DNA from: AC2028 sp002373595
GTDB lineage: Bacteria; Bacillota; Clostridia; Lachnospirales; Lachnospiraceae
Length of the DNA: 64,000 bases
Direction: 5' to 3'
Assembly (NCBI GenBank): GCA_946616365.1
Contig: CAMOIX010000004.1
Location: 1-64,000, forward strand
Part shown: positions 16,926-24,599 of the stretch, in pieces
Layout of the letters: every line of letters starts with the position of its first letter
Position numbering within the stretch: position 1 is the first letter of the stretch
Made by a program: the position numbers and the translations under genes
Notes under the pieces: model-generated
Databases searched by the model: none
Seen by the model: only the letters and a program-made list of their open reading frames with translations
Told to the model about the DNA's origin: nothing

Positions 16926-19013
16926 TTGAGAGAATTTGATGAACAGTTAAAAGAAAGATGGGATCTGGCCGTAACGAGGATAAATGAGATACCCGGAGAA
17001 GACGATCTGCCGGGTAATTTATTTGATTACTTTAAGGCTGCGGCGGATGTACTTCGCAGATCCATAAAAGTATATGAGCTTTGCACCGAAAAGGACGGAA
17101 GCGGAAAGAGTGCATTTGATGTACTCTCTGAGGACGAGCATAAAAAGCTCAATCACGAACTCTATGCGGAACTATTGGGAGATGCGTATGAGTCTTCCTA
17201 TGCGAATCCCGCCTATGCGGTTGCAAAGCTTGGAAAAGAGTATGGCACATATTTTTCATCGATATACAGAAATATGCGCGATACGATAATCTATGCGCAT
17301 AAAGCGGAACTTGACCTGCTTGTCATAAGAGCGGAACTTTTCCTTGAGATCTACGGCGCGTGTCTGACCGCGTACGCAGAGACAGGAAAACTTCCGGCAT
17401 ATGATGAGCTTAAGGATATCCTCTACTGGTTTAAGAGTGATTATGCAGAACTCGAAGAGGAGGCTTCCAGAGAGGAAATGCTCTTCCCCGGACAGGGATA
17501 TGCATACAATATCGTTATGGATTCAGACCTGTCAGATACGAGATATCTCTACAAGTACGGAGAGTATATCAGTGATAACGAGATCAAAGTGTCAAAGTTC
17601 CTTGCGGGACTTCCGGAGGAAACTGTTTGCACGATGGCAGATACCTTTACGGAAGGATACCGCCTGGGATTCATCGCGACCAATGTCGACCTCTCCAAAA
17701 AGAGCAATGCATATCTTATCTATCCCATTGGATTTGAGAGGATGATGAGAAGAGCTGTTGAGAATCTGAATAAGATCGGCGTCAAGTCATCGATAGTTCT
17801 CTCTTCTTCGGGAAGGTCATCGGTAGACTCGGTCGGCGCGAACAGACAATACTCATATGATCACAAGGATGACAGAGCGCTCTTCCTTGACGGTAATTTT
17901 GCCACAAGGCTCCTTGAGGCTGAGGAAGCCGTACTCAGGAAGTATGAAAAAGAAGCGATACTCTATGCGGGCCCTGCGGTTGTGGAGAGATTCGGAGAGA
18001 AGAAATTCGATCCCAAGAATAAGCCCGAAGCTGCCAAACTTAGCGATGAGCAGAACAAGCTTTGGGTGGATTTCATCAACAAGAGAAATGTCATGGTCGA
18101 CAAATATATCCCGGAGGATGAGACGAGTTTTACCATTATCTCTTTCCCCATTCCCGAGATAACAGAGGCACTTCCGGACAAGACGGACAAGGGCTTTGCG
18201 GAATTCTTTGAGGAGATAATCAAAGTCAATACTCTGGATTACAAGCTCTATCAGGGTATACAGCAGACGATCATCGATACTCTCGATCGTGCGTACTGGT
18301 GCGAGGTAAAGGGAATGAACGGCAACCGCACCGATATGCATGTGGAACTCTGGAGACTTAAGGATGCATCTAAGGAGACCATCTTTGAAAACTGTGTGGC
18401 TGATGTAAATATTCCCGTGGGAGAGGTATTTACTTCACCCGTGCTCGAGGGCACGAACGGAACGCTCCATGTCAGCAAGGTATATCTGGAAGGACTCGAG
18501 TACCGTGACCTGGAGATCACATTCAAGGACGGAATGATAGATAAGTACTCCTGTGCAAACTTTGATGCAGAGGACGAAAACCTTAAGTTCATCAAGGAGA
18601 ATGTTCTCTTCAGACACGATACACTTCCTCTCGGAGAGTTTGCCATAGGTACCAATACGACCGCATTTGCACTCGCGAGAAAGTACGGTGTGGAGGATAA
18701 GCTTCCCATTCTTATAGCGGAGAAGACAGGACCTCACTTTGCAGTGGGTGATACCTGCTACTCGAGATCTGAGGATACCGTGGTTCACAATCCCGACGGC
18801 AAGGAGATCGTAGCGCGGGAGAATTCCGTATCCGCACTCAGAAAGACGGATATGTCCAAGGCATATTTCAACTGCCATACGGACATCACGATCCCTTATG
18901 ACGAACTCGGAAGCCTTGCGGCTGTGATGCCCGACGGCACCCGCGTACATATCATCAAGGACGGAAGATTTGTACTTCCGGGAACCGAGGAACTCAATAA
19001 GCCCCTTGAGTGA
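16926..19013 (+). CDS. M29-family (thermophilic-type) aminopeptidase
   Basis: The C-terminal third carries the M29 metal-site pattern: a Glu in VFTSPVLEGTNG, another in LGEFAIGTN, His in KTGPHFAVGDT, and a His-x-Asp pair in NCHTDI. These bind two metals and remove N-terminal residues from peptides in the cytosol. At 695 residues it is far longer than the usual 370-410; about 300 extra N-terminal residues, mostly helical and acidic, have no motif I recognise. The start is taken as TTG 16926, eight bases after GGAGG at 16913-16917; TTG 16920 is too close. Confidence 0.82.
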   Translation: MREFDEQLKERWDLAVTRINEIPGEDDLPGNLFDYFKAAADVLRRSIKVYELCTEKDGSGKSAFDVLSEDEHKKLNHELYAELLGDAYESSYANPAYAVAKLGKEYGTYFSSIYRNMRDTIIYAHKAELDLLVIRAELFLEIYGACLTAYAETGKLPAYDELKDILYWFKSDYAELEEEASREEMLFPGQGYAYNIVMDSDLSDTRYLYKYGEYISDNEIKVSKFLAGLPEETVCTMADTFTEGYRLGFIATNVDLSKKSNAYLIYPIGFERMMRRAVENLNKIGVKSSIVLSSSGRSSVDSVGANRQYSYDHKDDRALFLDGNFATRLLEAEEAVLRKYEKEAILYAGPAVVERFGEKKFDPKNKPEAAKLSDEQNKLWVDFINKRNVMVDKYIPEDETSFTIISFPIPEITEALPDKTDKGFAEFFEEIIKVNTLDYKLYQGIQQTIIDTLDRAYWCEVKGMNGNRTDMHVELWRLKDASKETIFENCVADVNIPVGEVFTSPVLEGTNGTLHVSKVYLEGLEYRDLEITFKDGMIDKYSCANFDAEDENLKFIKENVLFRHDTLPLGEFAIGTNTTAFALARKYGVEDKLPILIAEKTGPHFAVGDTCYSRSEDTVVHNPDGKEIVARENSVSALRKTDMSKAYFNCHTDITIPYDELGSLAAVMPDGTRVHIIKDGRFVLPGTEELNKPLE

Positions 19014-19061
19014 AGCAGATGTCAGCCGGAGATTCAAGAACGCTAGATATTGTATTTTGAG

Positions 19062-19129
19062 TTGCAACTAAGACCAAGATTTAGTATTATAAATGTGTAT
19101 GTTTTTTGCGTAAAAACGGATAAAACATA
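19062..19129 (+). promoter_or_regulatory. purE operon promoter with a downstream inverted repeat
   Basis: TTGCAA at 19062-19067 and TATTAT at 19085-19090 are 17 bases apart. Just downstream, TATGTTTT (19098-19105) and AAAACATA (19122-19129) form an inverted repeat around 16 bases, placed where a repressor could block transcription or a leader could fold. It does not match the B. subtilis PurR box, and I see no purine riboswitch in the roughly 55-base leader. Confidence 0.6.
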
Positions 19130-19151
19130 TATTTGATACGGAGAATAAGAG

Positions 19152-19670
19152 ATGAGTAAAGAGATCAGGGTCGGAATAGTTATGGGCAGCGATTCCGATA
19201 TGCCCGTTATGGCGAAAGCCGCGGACATATTGGAAGAACTCGGTATCGGATACGAGATGAGAATAATCAGCGCTCACAGAGAGCCGGATGTCTTTTTTGA
19301 GTATGCGAAGAGTGCCGAGGAGAGAGGTTTCAAGGTGATCATCGCAGGAGCAGGAATGGCGGCGCATCTTCCCGGTATGTGCGCGGCGATCTTCCCCATG
19401 CCGGTTATCGGCATACCGATGCATACCACTTCGCTTGGAGGAAGGGATTCACTCTATTCGATCGTTCAGATGCCGAGCGGTATCCCGGTTGCCACCGTGG
19501 CGATCAACGGCGGAGCAAATGCAGGACTTCTCGCAGCCAAGATCCTTGCGACATCGGATGCGGAGCTTCTTGATAAGTTAAAGAAATACAGCGCTAAGCT
19601 GAAAGAGCAGGTGGAAGCCAAGGACGCCAGGCTTTCAGAAATTGGTTACAAAGCATATATGGAGAAATGA
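19152..19670 (+). CDS. purE: N5-carboxyaminoimidazole ribonucleotide mutase (class I PurE)
   Basis: A 172-residue enzyme converting N5-CAIR to CAIR in purine synthesis. The PurE signatures GSDSDMPVM, IISAHREPD, AGAGMAAHLPG and GGRDSLYSIVQMP are all present; the His in SAHR is the catalytic residue. No purK is seen in the window. It opens the purE-purM-purN-purD operon, with one base to purM. Confidence 0.96.
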   Translation: MSKEIRVGIVMGSDSDMPVMAKAADILEELGIGYEMRIISAHREPDVFFEYAKSAEERGFKVIIAGAGMAAHLPGMCAAIFPMPVIGIPMHTTSLGGRDSLYSIVQMPSGIPVATVAINGGANAGLLAAKILATSDAELLDKLKKYSAKLKEQVEAKDARLSEIGYKAYMEK

Positions 19671-19671
19671 T

Positions 19672-20703
19672 ATGGGACTTGATTACAAATCTGCAGGAGT
19701 TGACATCGAAGCCGGATACGCATCGGTAGAACTCATCAAAAAACATGTAGCGAGCACGATGAGACCCGAGGTGCTCGGAGGTATCGGAGGATTCTCCGGA
19801 GCATTCAGTGCAGCGGCACTCAAAGGAATGGAAGAGCCCATTCTCCTCTCCGGAACCGATGGTGTAGGAACCAAGATCAAGCTTGCATTCCTCATGGACA
19901 AGCATGATACGATCGGTATCGACTGCGTAGCAATGTGCGTCAACGATGTGGCATGTGCAGGAGGAGAGCCCCTCTTTTTCCTTGATTACATCGCATGCGG
20001 AAAGAATGAGCCCGAGAAGATCGCTCAGATAGTAAAGGGAGTAGCTGACGGCTGTAAGCAGGCAGGATGTGCACTCGTAGGCGGAGAGACCGCAGAGCAC
20101 CCGGGACTTATGCCTGAGGATGAGTATGATCTCGCAGGATTCTCCGTAGGACTCGCAGACAGGAAGGATCTCATCACCGGAGAGAATATCAAGCCGGGAG
20201 ATACGCTTATCGCGATTGCATCATCCGGCGTACACAGCAACGGATTCAGTCTTGTCAGAAAAGTATTTGATATGACGAAGGAAAGCCTTGCTACCGAATA
20301 TGCCGAGCTCGGCACCACTCTCGGGGAGGCTCTCCTCGTTCCCACCAGGATATATGTAAAGGCACTCAAGGCCGTAAAGGATGCAGGCCTTGTAATAAAG
20401 GGATGCTCGCACATAACCGGCGGCGGATTCTATGAGAATATCCCGAGGATGCTTCCCAACGGTATCAGAGCAGTCATCAGACGCGACAGTTACGATGTTC
20501 CCGCGATCTTTAAACTCATCGCCCAGGTTGGCGGAGTTGAGGAAAGCATGATGTACAATACATTCAACATGGGTGTCGGAATGGTACTCGCTGTTGATTC
20601 CAAGGATGCGGCATCGGTTATCGAAGCACTTGATGCGGCAGGTGAGACCGCATTTGAGATCGGTTATACAGAGGAAGGTGAGAAGGGCATAGTAATATGC
20701 TGA
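19672..20703 (+). CDS. purM: Phosphoribosylformylglycinamidine cyclo-ligase
   Basis: A 343-residue AIR synthetase that closes the imidazole ring using ATP. It opens with DYKSAGVDIEAG and contains the family motifs LLSGTDGVGTK, CVNDVACAGGEP and GGETAEHPG. GGAGAA precedes ATG 19672 by five bases. Its last codons overlap the purN start by seven bases, indicating translational coupling. Confidence 0.96.
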   Translation: MGLDYKSAGVDIEAGYASVELIKKHVASTMRPEVLGGIGGFSGAFSAAALKGMEEPILLSGTDGVGTKIKLAFLMDKHDTIGIDCVAMCVNDVACAGGEPLFFLDYIACGKNEPEKIAQIVKGVADGCKQAGCALVGGETAEHPGLMPEDEYDLAGFSVGLADRKDLITGENIKPGDTLIAIASSGVHSNGFSLVRKVFDMTKESLATEYAELGTTLGEALLVPTRIYVKALKAVKDAGLVIKGCSHITGGGFYENIPRMLPNGIRAVIRRDSYDVPAIFKLIAQVGGVEESMMYNTFNMGVGMVLAVDSKDAASVIEALDAAGETAFEIGYTEEGEKGIVIC

Positions 20704-21329
20704 AAATAGTCGTAATGGTGAGCGGAGGCGGAACGAACCTCCAGGCGATCATCGACGGAATTAAAAACGGAACGGTTACGAACACCGAGCTGATCGGTGT
20801 CATATCCAACAATAAAGGTGTAAAGAGCTTGGACCGCGCGGCGGCAGCAGGAGTTCCCGGGATAGTGATATCCCCCGCGGACTATCCTACGAGAGATGAT
20901 TTCAACAAAGCAATGCTTGATAAACTCGAGGAGCTGGCCCCCGACCTTGTAGTACTCGCGGGATTCCTCGTAAGGATTCCTGAGGAGATGGTTAAGAGAT
21001 TCTCGAACAGGATCATCAATATCCATCCTTCCCTCATCCCTTCTTTCTGCGGAGTGGGGTGCTACGGACTTAAAGTTCATGAAAAGGCTCTTGCACGAGG
21101 CGTGAAGCTGACAGGTGCGACAGTACACTTTGTCAACGAAGGAATGGACGAAGGACCGATCATCGCGCAGAGGGGCGTAGCGGTAGAGGACGGAGACACT
21201 CCCGAGATCCTGCAGAGAAGAGTCATGGAGCAGGCAGAGTGGGTGATACTGCCGCAGGCTATTGACGATATTGCAAACGACCGTATCGAAGTAAAGGACG
21301 GACATGTAGTCCGCAAGAAAGGAAACTGA
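20697..21329 (+). CDS. purN: Phosphoribosylglycinamide formyltransferase
   Basis: A 210-residue enzyme that transfers a formyl group from 10-formyl-THF to GAR. The N-terminal SGGGTNLQ phosphate loop is intact. The catalytic Asn-His-Asp set is visible as INIHPSLIPSF and GMDEGPI. The ATG lies inside the purM 3' end, and the stop TGA overlaps the purD ATG by one base. Confidence 0.96.
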   Translation: MLKIVVMVSGGGTNLQAIIDGIKNGTVTNTELIGVISNNKGVKSLDRAAAAGVPGIVISPADYPTRDDFNKAMLDKLEELAPDLVVLAGFLVRIPEEMVKRFSNRIINIHPSLIPSFCGVGCYGLKVHEKALARGVKLTGATVHFVNEGMDEGPIIAQRGVAVEDGDTPEILQRRVMEQAEWVILPQAIDDIANDRIEVKDGHVVRKKGN

Positions 21330-22606
21330 TGAAAGTACTGATAGTCGGAAGTGGAGGGAGAGAGCATGCGATAGCGATGAGCGTCGCCAAGAGTCCCAAA
21401 GCCGAAAAGATATACTGCGCACCCGGCAATGCGGGCATCACAGGAGTAGCTGAATGCGTGCCGATAGCAGCTATGGATTTTGACGGTATCGTTTCTTTCT
21501 GCAAGGAGAAGCAGATAGATCTCGTTGTAGTAGGAATGGACGATCCTCTTGTAGGAGGCCTCGTCGACAGACTTGATGAAGCGGGCATCCGCGCATTCGG
21601 ACCCAGGAAAAACGCTGCGATCCTCGAGGGAAGCAAAGCTTTCTCCAAGGATCTCATGAAAAAGTACAACATCCCCACAGCTGCTTACGAGACTTTTGAC
21701 AGTGCGGATGCAGCTCTGGATTACTTGAGAAATAAAGCTGAGTTTCCCATTGTCCTCAAGGCTGACGGACTCGCACTCGGCAAGGGCGTGCTCATATGCG
21801 GCGACCTCGCAGAGGCTGAGGAAGGCGTAAAGACGATAATGCAGGACCGCAAGTTCGGCGATGCGGGAAATAAGCTTGTAATAGAAGAGTTCATGACCGG
21901 ACGCGAAGTGAGCGTGCTCTCATTCGTTGACGGCAAGACCATAAAGATCATGAGCTCCGCACAGGATCATAAGCGTGCGGGCGACGGAGACACCGGACTC
22001 AATACCGGCGGAATGGGTAACTTCTCACCCAGCCCCTTCTATACTGCAGAGGTTGATGAGTTCTGCCGCAAGTACATCTATCAGGCGACTGTTGATGCCA
22101 TGGCAGCTGAAGGACGACCTTTCAAGGGAGTTATATTCTTCGGTCTGATGCTCACTCCGAAGGGACCCAGAGTACTCGAGTACAATGCGAGATTCGGAGA
22201 TCCCGAGGCGCAGGTCGTTCTCCCGAGGATGAAGAATGACTTTATAGAAGTGGCTGAGAGCTGTATCGACGGAACGCTGGATAAAGTAAATCTCGAGTTT
22301 GAGGATAATGCCGCAGTATGCGTAATACTTGCAAGCAACGGATACCCCGTAAGCTACGAAAAGGGATTCCCGATCTCGGGACTTGAGAGCTTTGAAGGAA
22401 AGAATGATTACTTCTGCTTCCATGCGGGAACAAAATTCGATGAGAGCGGAAGGATAGTCACAAACGGCGGAAGAGTGCTCGGTATCACCGCACTCGGAAG
22501 CAACCTCAGGGAAGCGCGCTCCAAAGCGTACGAAGCTACGGAATGGGTATCCTTCGACAATAAATATATGAGACATGATATAGGCAAAGCTATAGATGAG
22601 GCTTAA
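21329..22606 (+). CDS. purD: Phosphoribosylamine-glycine ligase (GARS)
   Basis: A 425-residue ATP-grasp enzyme that makes GAR from phosphoribosylamine and glycine. It opens with VLIVGSGGREHA, and ATP-grasp elements VLKADGLALGKGV, AQDHKRAGDGDTGLNTGGMG and EYNARFGDPEAQ follow in order. It is coupled to purN by a one-base overlap. The SH3b gene begins 21 bases after its stop. Confidence 0.96.
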   Translation: MKVLIVGSGGREHAIAMSVAKSPKAEKIYCAPGNAGITGVAECVPIAAMDFDGIVSFCKEKQIDLVVVGMDDPLVGGLVDRLDEAGIRAFGPRKNAAILEGSKAFSKDLMKKYNIPTAAYETFDSADAALDYLRNKAEFPIVLKADGLALGKGVLICGDLAEAEEGVKTIMQDRKFGDAGNKLVIEEFMTGREVSVLSFVDGKTIKIMSSAQDHKRAGDGDTGLNTGGMGNFSPSPFYTAEVDEFCRKYIYQATVDAMAAEGRPFKGVIFFGLMLTPKGPRVLEYNARFGDPEAQVVLPRMKNDFIEVAESCIDGTLDKVNLEFEDNAAVCVILASNGYPVSYEKGFPISGLESFEGKNDYFCFHAGTKFDESGRIVTNGGRVLGITALGSNLREARSKAYEATEWVSFDNKYMRHDIGKAIDEA

Positions 22607-22627
22607 GGCCGAAAAGGAGAGTAAAAG

Positions 22628-24127
22628 ATGAGTGATTTGAAGTTGTTTGCAAAAAGGTTAAAGAAGTTTATCGCTCCGATAGCAGCAGTTCTCTCGGTTG
22701 CGATCCTTCTCATGAGCGACGGATTCTCGTTCGTCAGCTTTGCGGACACCGGTAAGATTACCGCGGATCCCGCAGCTAAGCTCAGAAAAGAAGCTTCGAC
22801 GACCAGTGACCAGCTCGGAAGCATAACCAAGGATACTACCGTAACGGTCAACAGTTCCACGACCGGCACCGACGGCAAGACCTGGTATCAGATCACATAC
22901 GGCGGACAGACCGGATATGTAAGAAGTGATCTCATAGAGGTATCCGCAGGCGGCGGAAACAGCGGCAACAGCAATTCCGGCAGCAGCACATCTTCCGGAA
23001 CGACGACTACGACAGTAGCTCCTCCCAGCCTGGTAATGACCGGCATCACGGAAGTCAATCCCACTCCCGGATCGGTAACCGGAGGAAATCAGATAAATGT
23101 AAGAGCGGATGCATCAACCAAGATCAATCCCGCACTTGCTACCGTATCTACCGGAACGAGCGTAAACATCATCGCTACCAAGACCGGTGATGACGGACAG
23201 ACCTGGTACCTTGTATCATTCACTCAGAACGGTAAGGACAATACCGGATATATCAGAAACGATTTCGTAAATGTAACCGGAGAGATCATTCCCGTAGGTC
23301 AGGAAGAGGAGCCCGCAGAGCAGACCGATACCACCCCCGAACCCGAGCCTGAACCGGAACCTGAGAAGCCTGCCAATCTTAAATATGACATCCAGGTAGA
23401 GAAGAACGAGGCCGGAGAGGATGTTTACTCACTCCTCAACTATGAGCTCGGAAAGAAGCTTGACCTCGAGAAGATGCTCGGCGATCTTGAGACTTACAAG
23501 AGCACCACGGTTCCCGGACTTGAGAAAAAGGTAAAGACCCGCACCGTTATAATGGTAATCTTCCTTGTACTTGCGATCGCAGGCATCGGACTTGCAGCAT
23601 TCTTCTTCCTCAAGTGGAGAGATATGGTAGATCAGATCGCCTTCGAGGAAGCAGAGAAGAACCGCAGAGCCAGAAGTGCAGGAAGACCCGCACAGGGAGA
23701 GAGAAGACCTGAAGGATCAAGACCTGTAAGACCTCAGGGAGACGGAGCTCGCAGACCTCAGGGACAGGCAGGACGTCCGGAGGGACGCCCCGAGAGAAGA
23801 CCCGAGGGAGCAAGACCTCAGGGAAGCCCCAGACCGAGACCCGCTGAGGACAGAAACGGAGCACCTGCCGAGAGGAGACGCCCCGAAGGAGCAAGACCCG
23901 AAGGCAGAAGACCTGAAGGAAGACCTGAGCCCGAGCGACGCGTGGAGCGTGAGGATGCTGAAGCACCCGTAAGAGAGAGCGCACCTCAGGAGAGACCCAA
24001 GGCTCCCGTAAACCAGGGAGCACAGCCCCAGGCTAAGCCCCAGAGACCCAAGAGCAGGAATTTCTCGGATGACGATGACGAGTTCGAGTTTGGATTCCTC
24101 GGATGGGACGATGATGACGACAACTAA
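22628..24127 (+). CDS. Membrane protein with two SH3b domains and an Arg/Pro/Glu-rich tail
   Basis: A 499-residue protein. An N-terminal signal or anchor helix (near 14-38) is followed by two bacterial SH3 domains, near 40-92 (KLRKEAST, GKTWYQITYGGQTGYVRSDL) and 148-222 (INVRADAST, GQTWYLVSF, GYIRNDFV), joined by a Ser/Thr/Gly linker. A Pro-Glu linker and a helix near 304-329 follow. The last 160 residues are low-complexity with repeated RRPEG and RPQG units, ending in an acidic EFEFGFLGWDDDDDN motif. The SH3b parts should face the wall and the basic tail the cytosol. GGAGA precedes the ATG. Lying 21 bases after purD, it is probably the last gene of that transcript. Function unknown; a wall-sensing or scaffolding role is inference. 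Confidence 0.85.
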   Translation: MSDLKLFAKRLKKFIAPIAAVLSVAILLMSDGFSFVSFADTGKITADPAAKLRKEASTTSDQLGSITKDTTVTVNSSTTGTDGKTWYQITYGGQTGYVRSDLIEVSAGGGNSGNSNSGSSTSSGTTTTTVAPPSLVMTGITEVNPTPGSVTGGNQINVRADASTKINPALATVSTGTSVNIIATKTGDDGQTWYLVSFTQNGKDNTGYIRNDFVNVTGEIIPVGQEEEPAEQTDTTPEPEPEPEPEKPANLKYDIQVEKNEAGEDVYSLLNYELGKKLDLEKMLGDLETYKSTTVPGLEKKVKTRTVIMVIFLVLAIAGIGLAAFFFLKWRDMVDQIAFEEAEKNRRARSAGRPAQGERRPEGSRPVRPQGDGARRPQGQAGRPEGRPERRPEGARPQGSPRPRPAEDRNGAPAERRRPEGARPEGRRPEGRPEPERRVEREDAEAPVRESAPQERPKAPVNQGAQPQAKPQRPKSRNFSDDDDEFEFGFLGWDDDDDN

Positions 24128-24142
24128 AAAAGACCGTATTCA

Positions 24143-24193
24143 TTGACACTTCAGAGCCTTTGTTATACAATGAGTATAACAAAGGCTCCTTTT
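24143..24193 (+). promoter_or_regulatory. GntR/clpC promoter overlapped by a perfect inverted repeat
   Basis: TTGACA (24143-24148) and TACAAT (24166-24171) are 17 bases apart, a near-consensus sigma-A promoter. A perfect 14-bp inverted repeat, GAGCCTTTGTTATA at 24154-24167 and its complement at 24175-24188, spans the -10 with a seven-base centre. It is well placed as an operator for the GntR protein encoded next. CTTTTG follows the right arm, so the same repeat could terminate transcription from the SH3b gene. Confidence 0.8.
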
Positions 24194-24220
24194 GCGAAAA
24201 GCAAAACCTGCCCGGAGATT

Positions 24221-24598
24221 ATGATCATAGAAATAGATTTCAACAGTAACGAAGCTCTCTATCTGCAGCTTTGCAATCAGATCATCATGGGGATCGCCAC
24301 GTCGCAGTATCGTGACGGCGATGTCCTTCCGTCGGTTCGTCAACTGGCGGATTCCATTGGTATAAATATGCATACGGTCAACAAAGCATACACCGTCCTC
24401 AGACAGGAAGGGTATGTGAAAGTCGACAGAAGACGCGGAGCGGTGATAGCCGTTGATGCGGACAGAGCACAGGCGCTTGCGGGACTTAAGGATAATCTGA
24501 AAGTCATGCTTGCCAGATGTGCCTGCAAGAACATCACATGTGAGGAAGTACACAAGCTTATAGACGATATATACGCCGAATACAGGGAGGAACAGTAA
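24221..24598 (+). CDS. GntR-family (YtrA-like) transcriptional regulator
   Basis: A 125-residue protein with the GntR winged helix at residues 8-75: LYLQLCNQI, LPSVRQLADSIGINMHTVNKAY, LRQEGYV and RRGAV. The short helical C-terminus, with no large ligand domain, fits the YtrA subfamily. The start at 24221 follows GGAG. It sits directly downstream of the inverted repeat and two bases before clpC, so it probably represses its own transcript and with it clpC. In Bacillus that position is held by ctsR. Confidence 0.88.
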   Translation: MIIEIDFNSNEALYLQLCNQIIMGIATSQYRDGDVLPSVRQLADSIGINMHTVNKAYTVLRQEGYVKVDRRRGAVIAVDADRAQALAGLKDNLKVMLARCACKNITCEEVHKLIDDIYAEYREEQ

Positions 24599-24599
24599 G

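Noticed and set aside
19090..19151. Purine riboswitch in the purE leader
   Set aside because: The leader is only about 55 bases, lacks the conserved purine aptamer arms, and has no terminator before purE. Only a simple inverted repeat is present.
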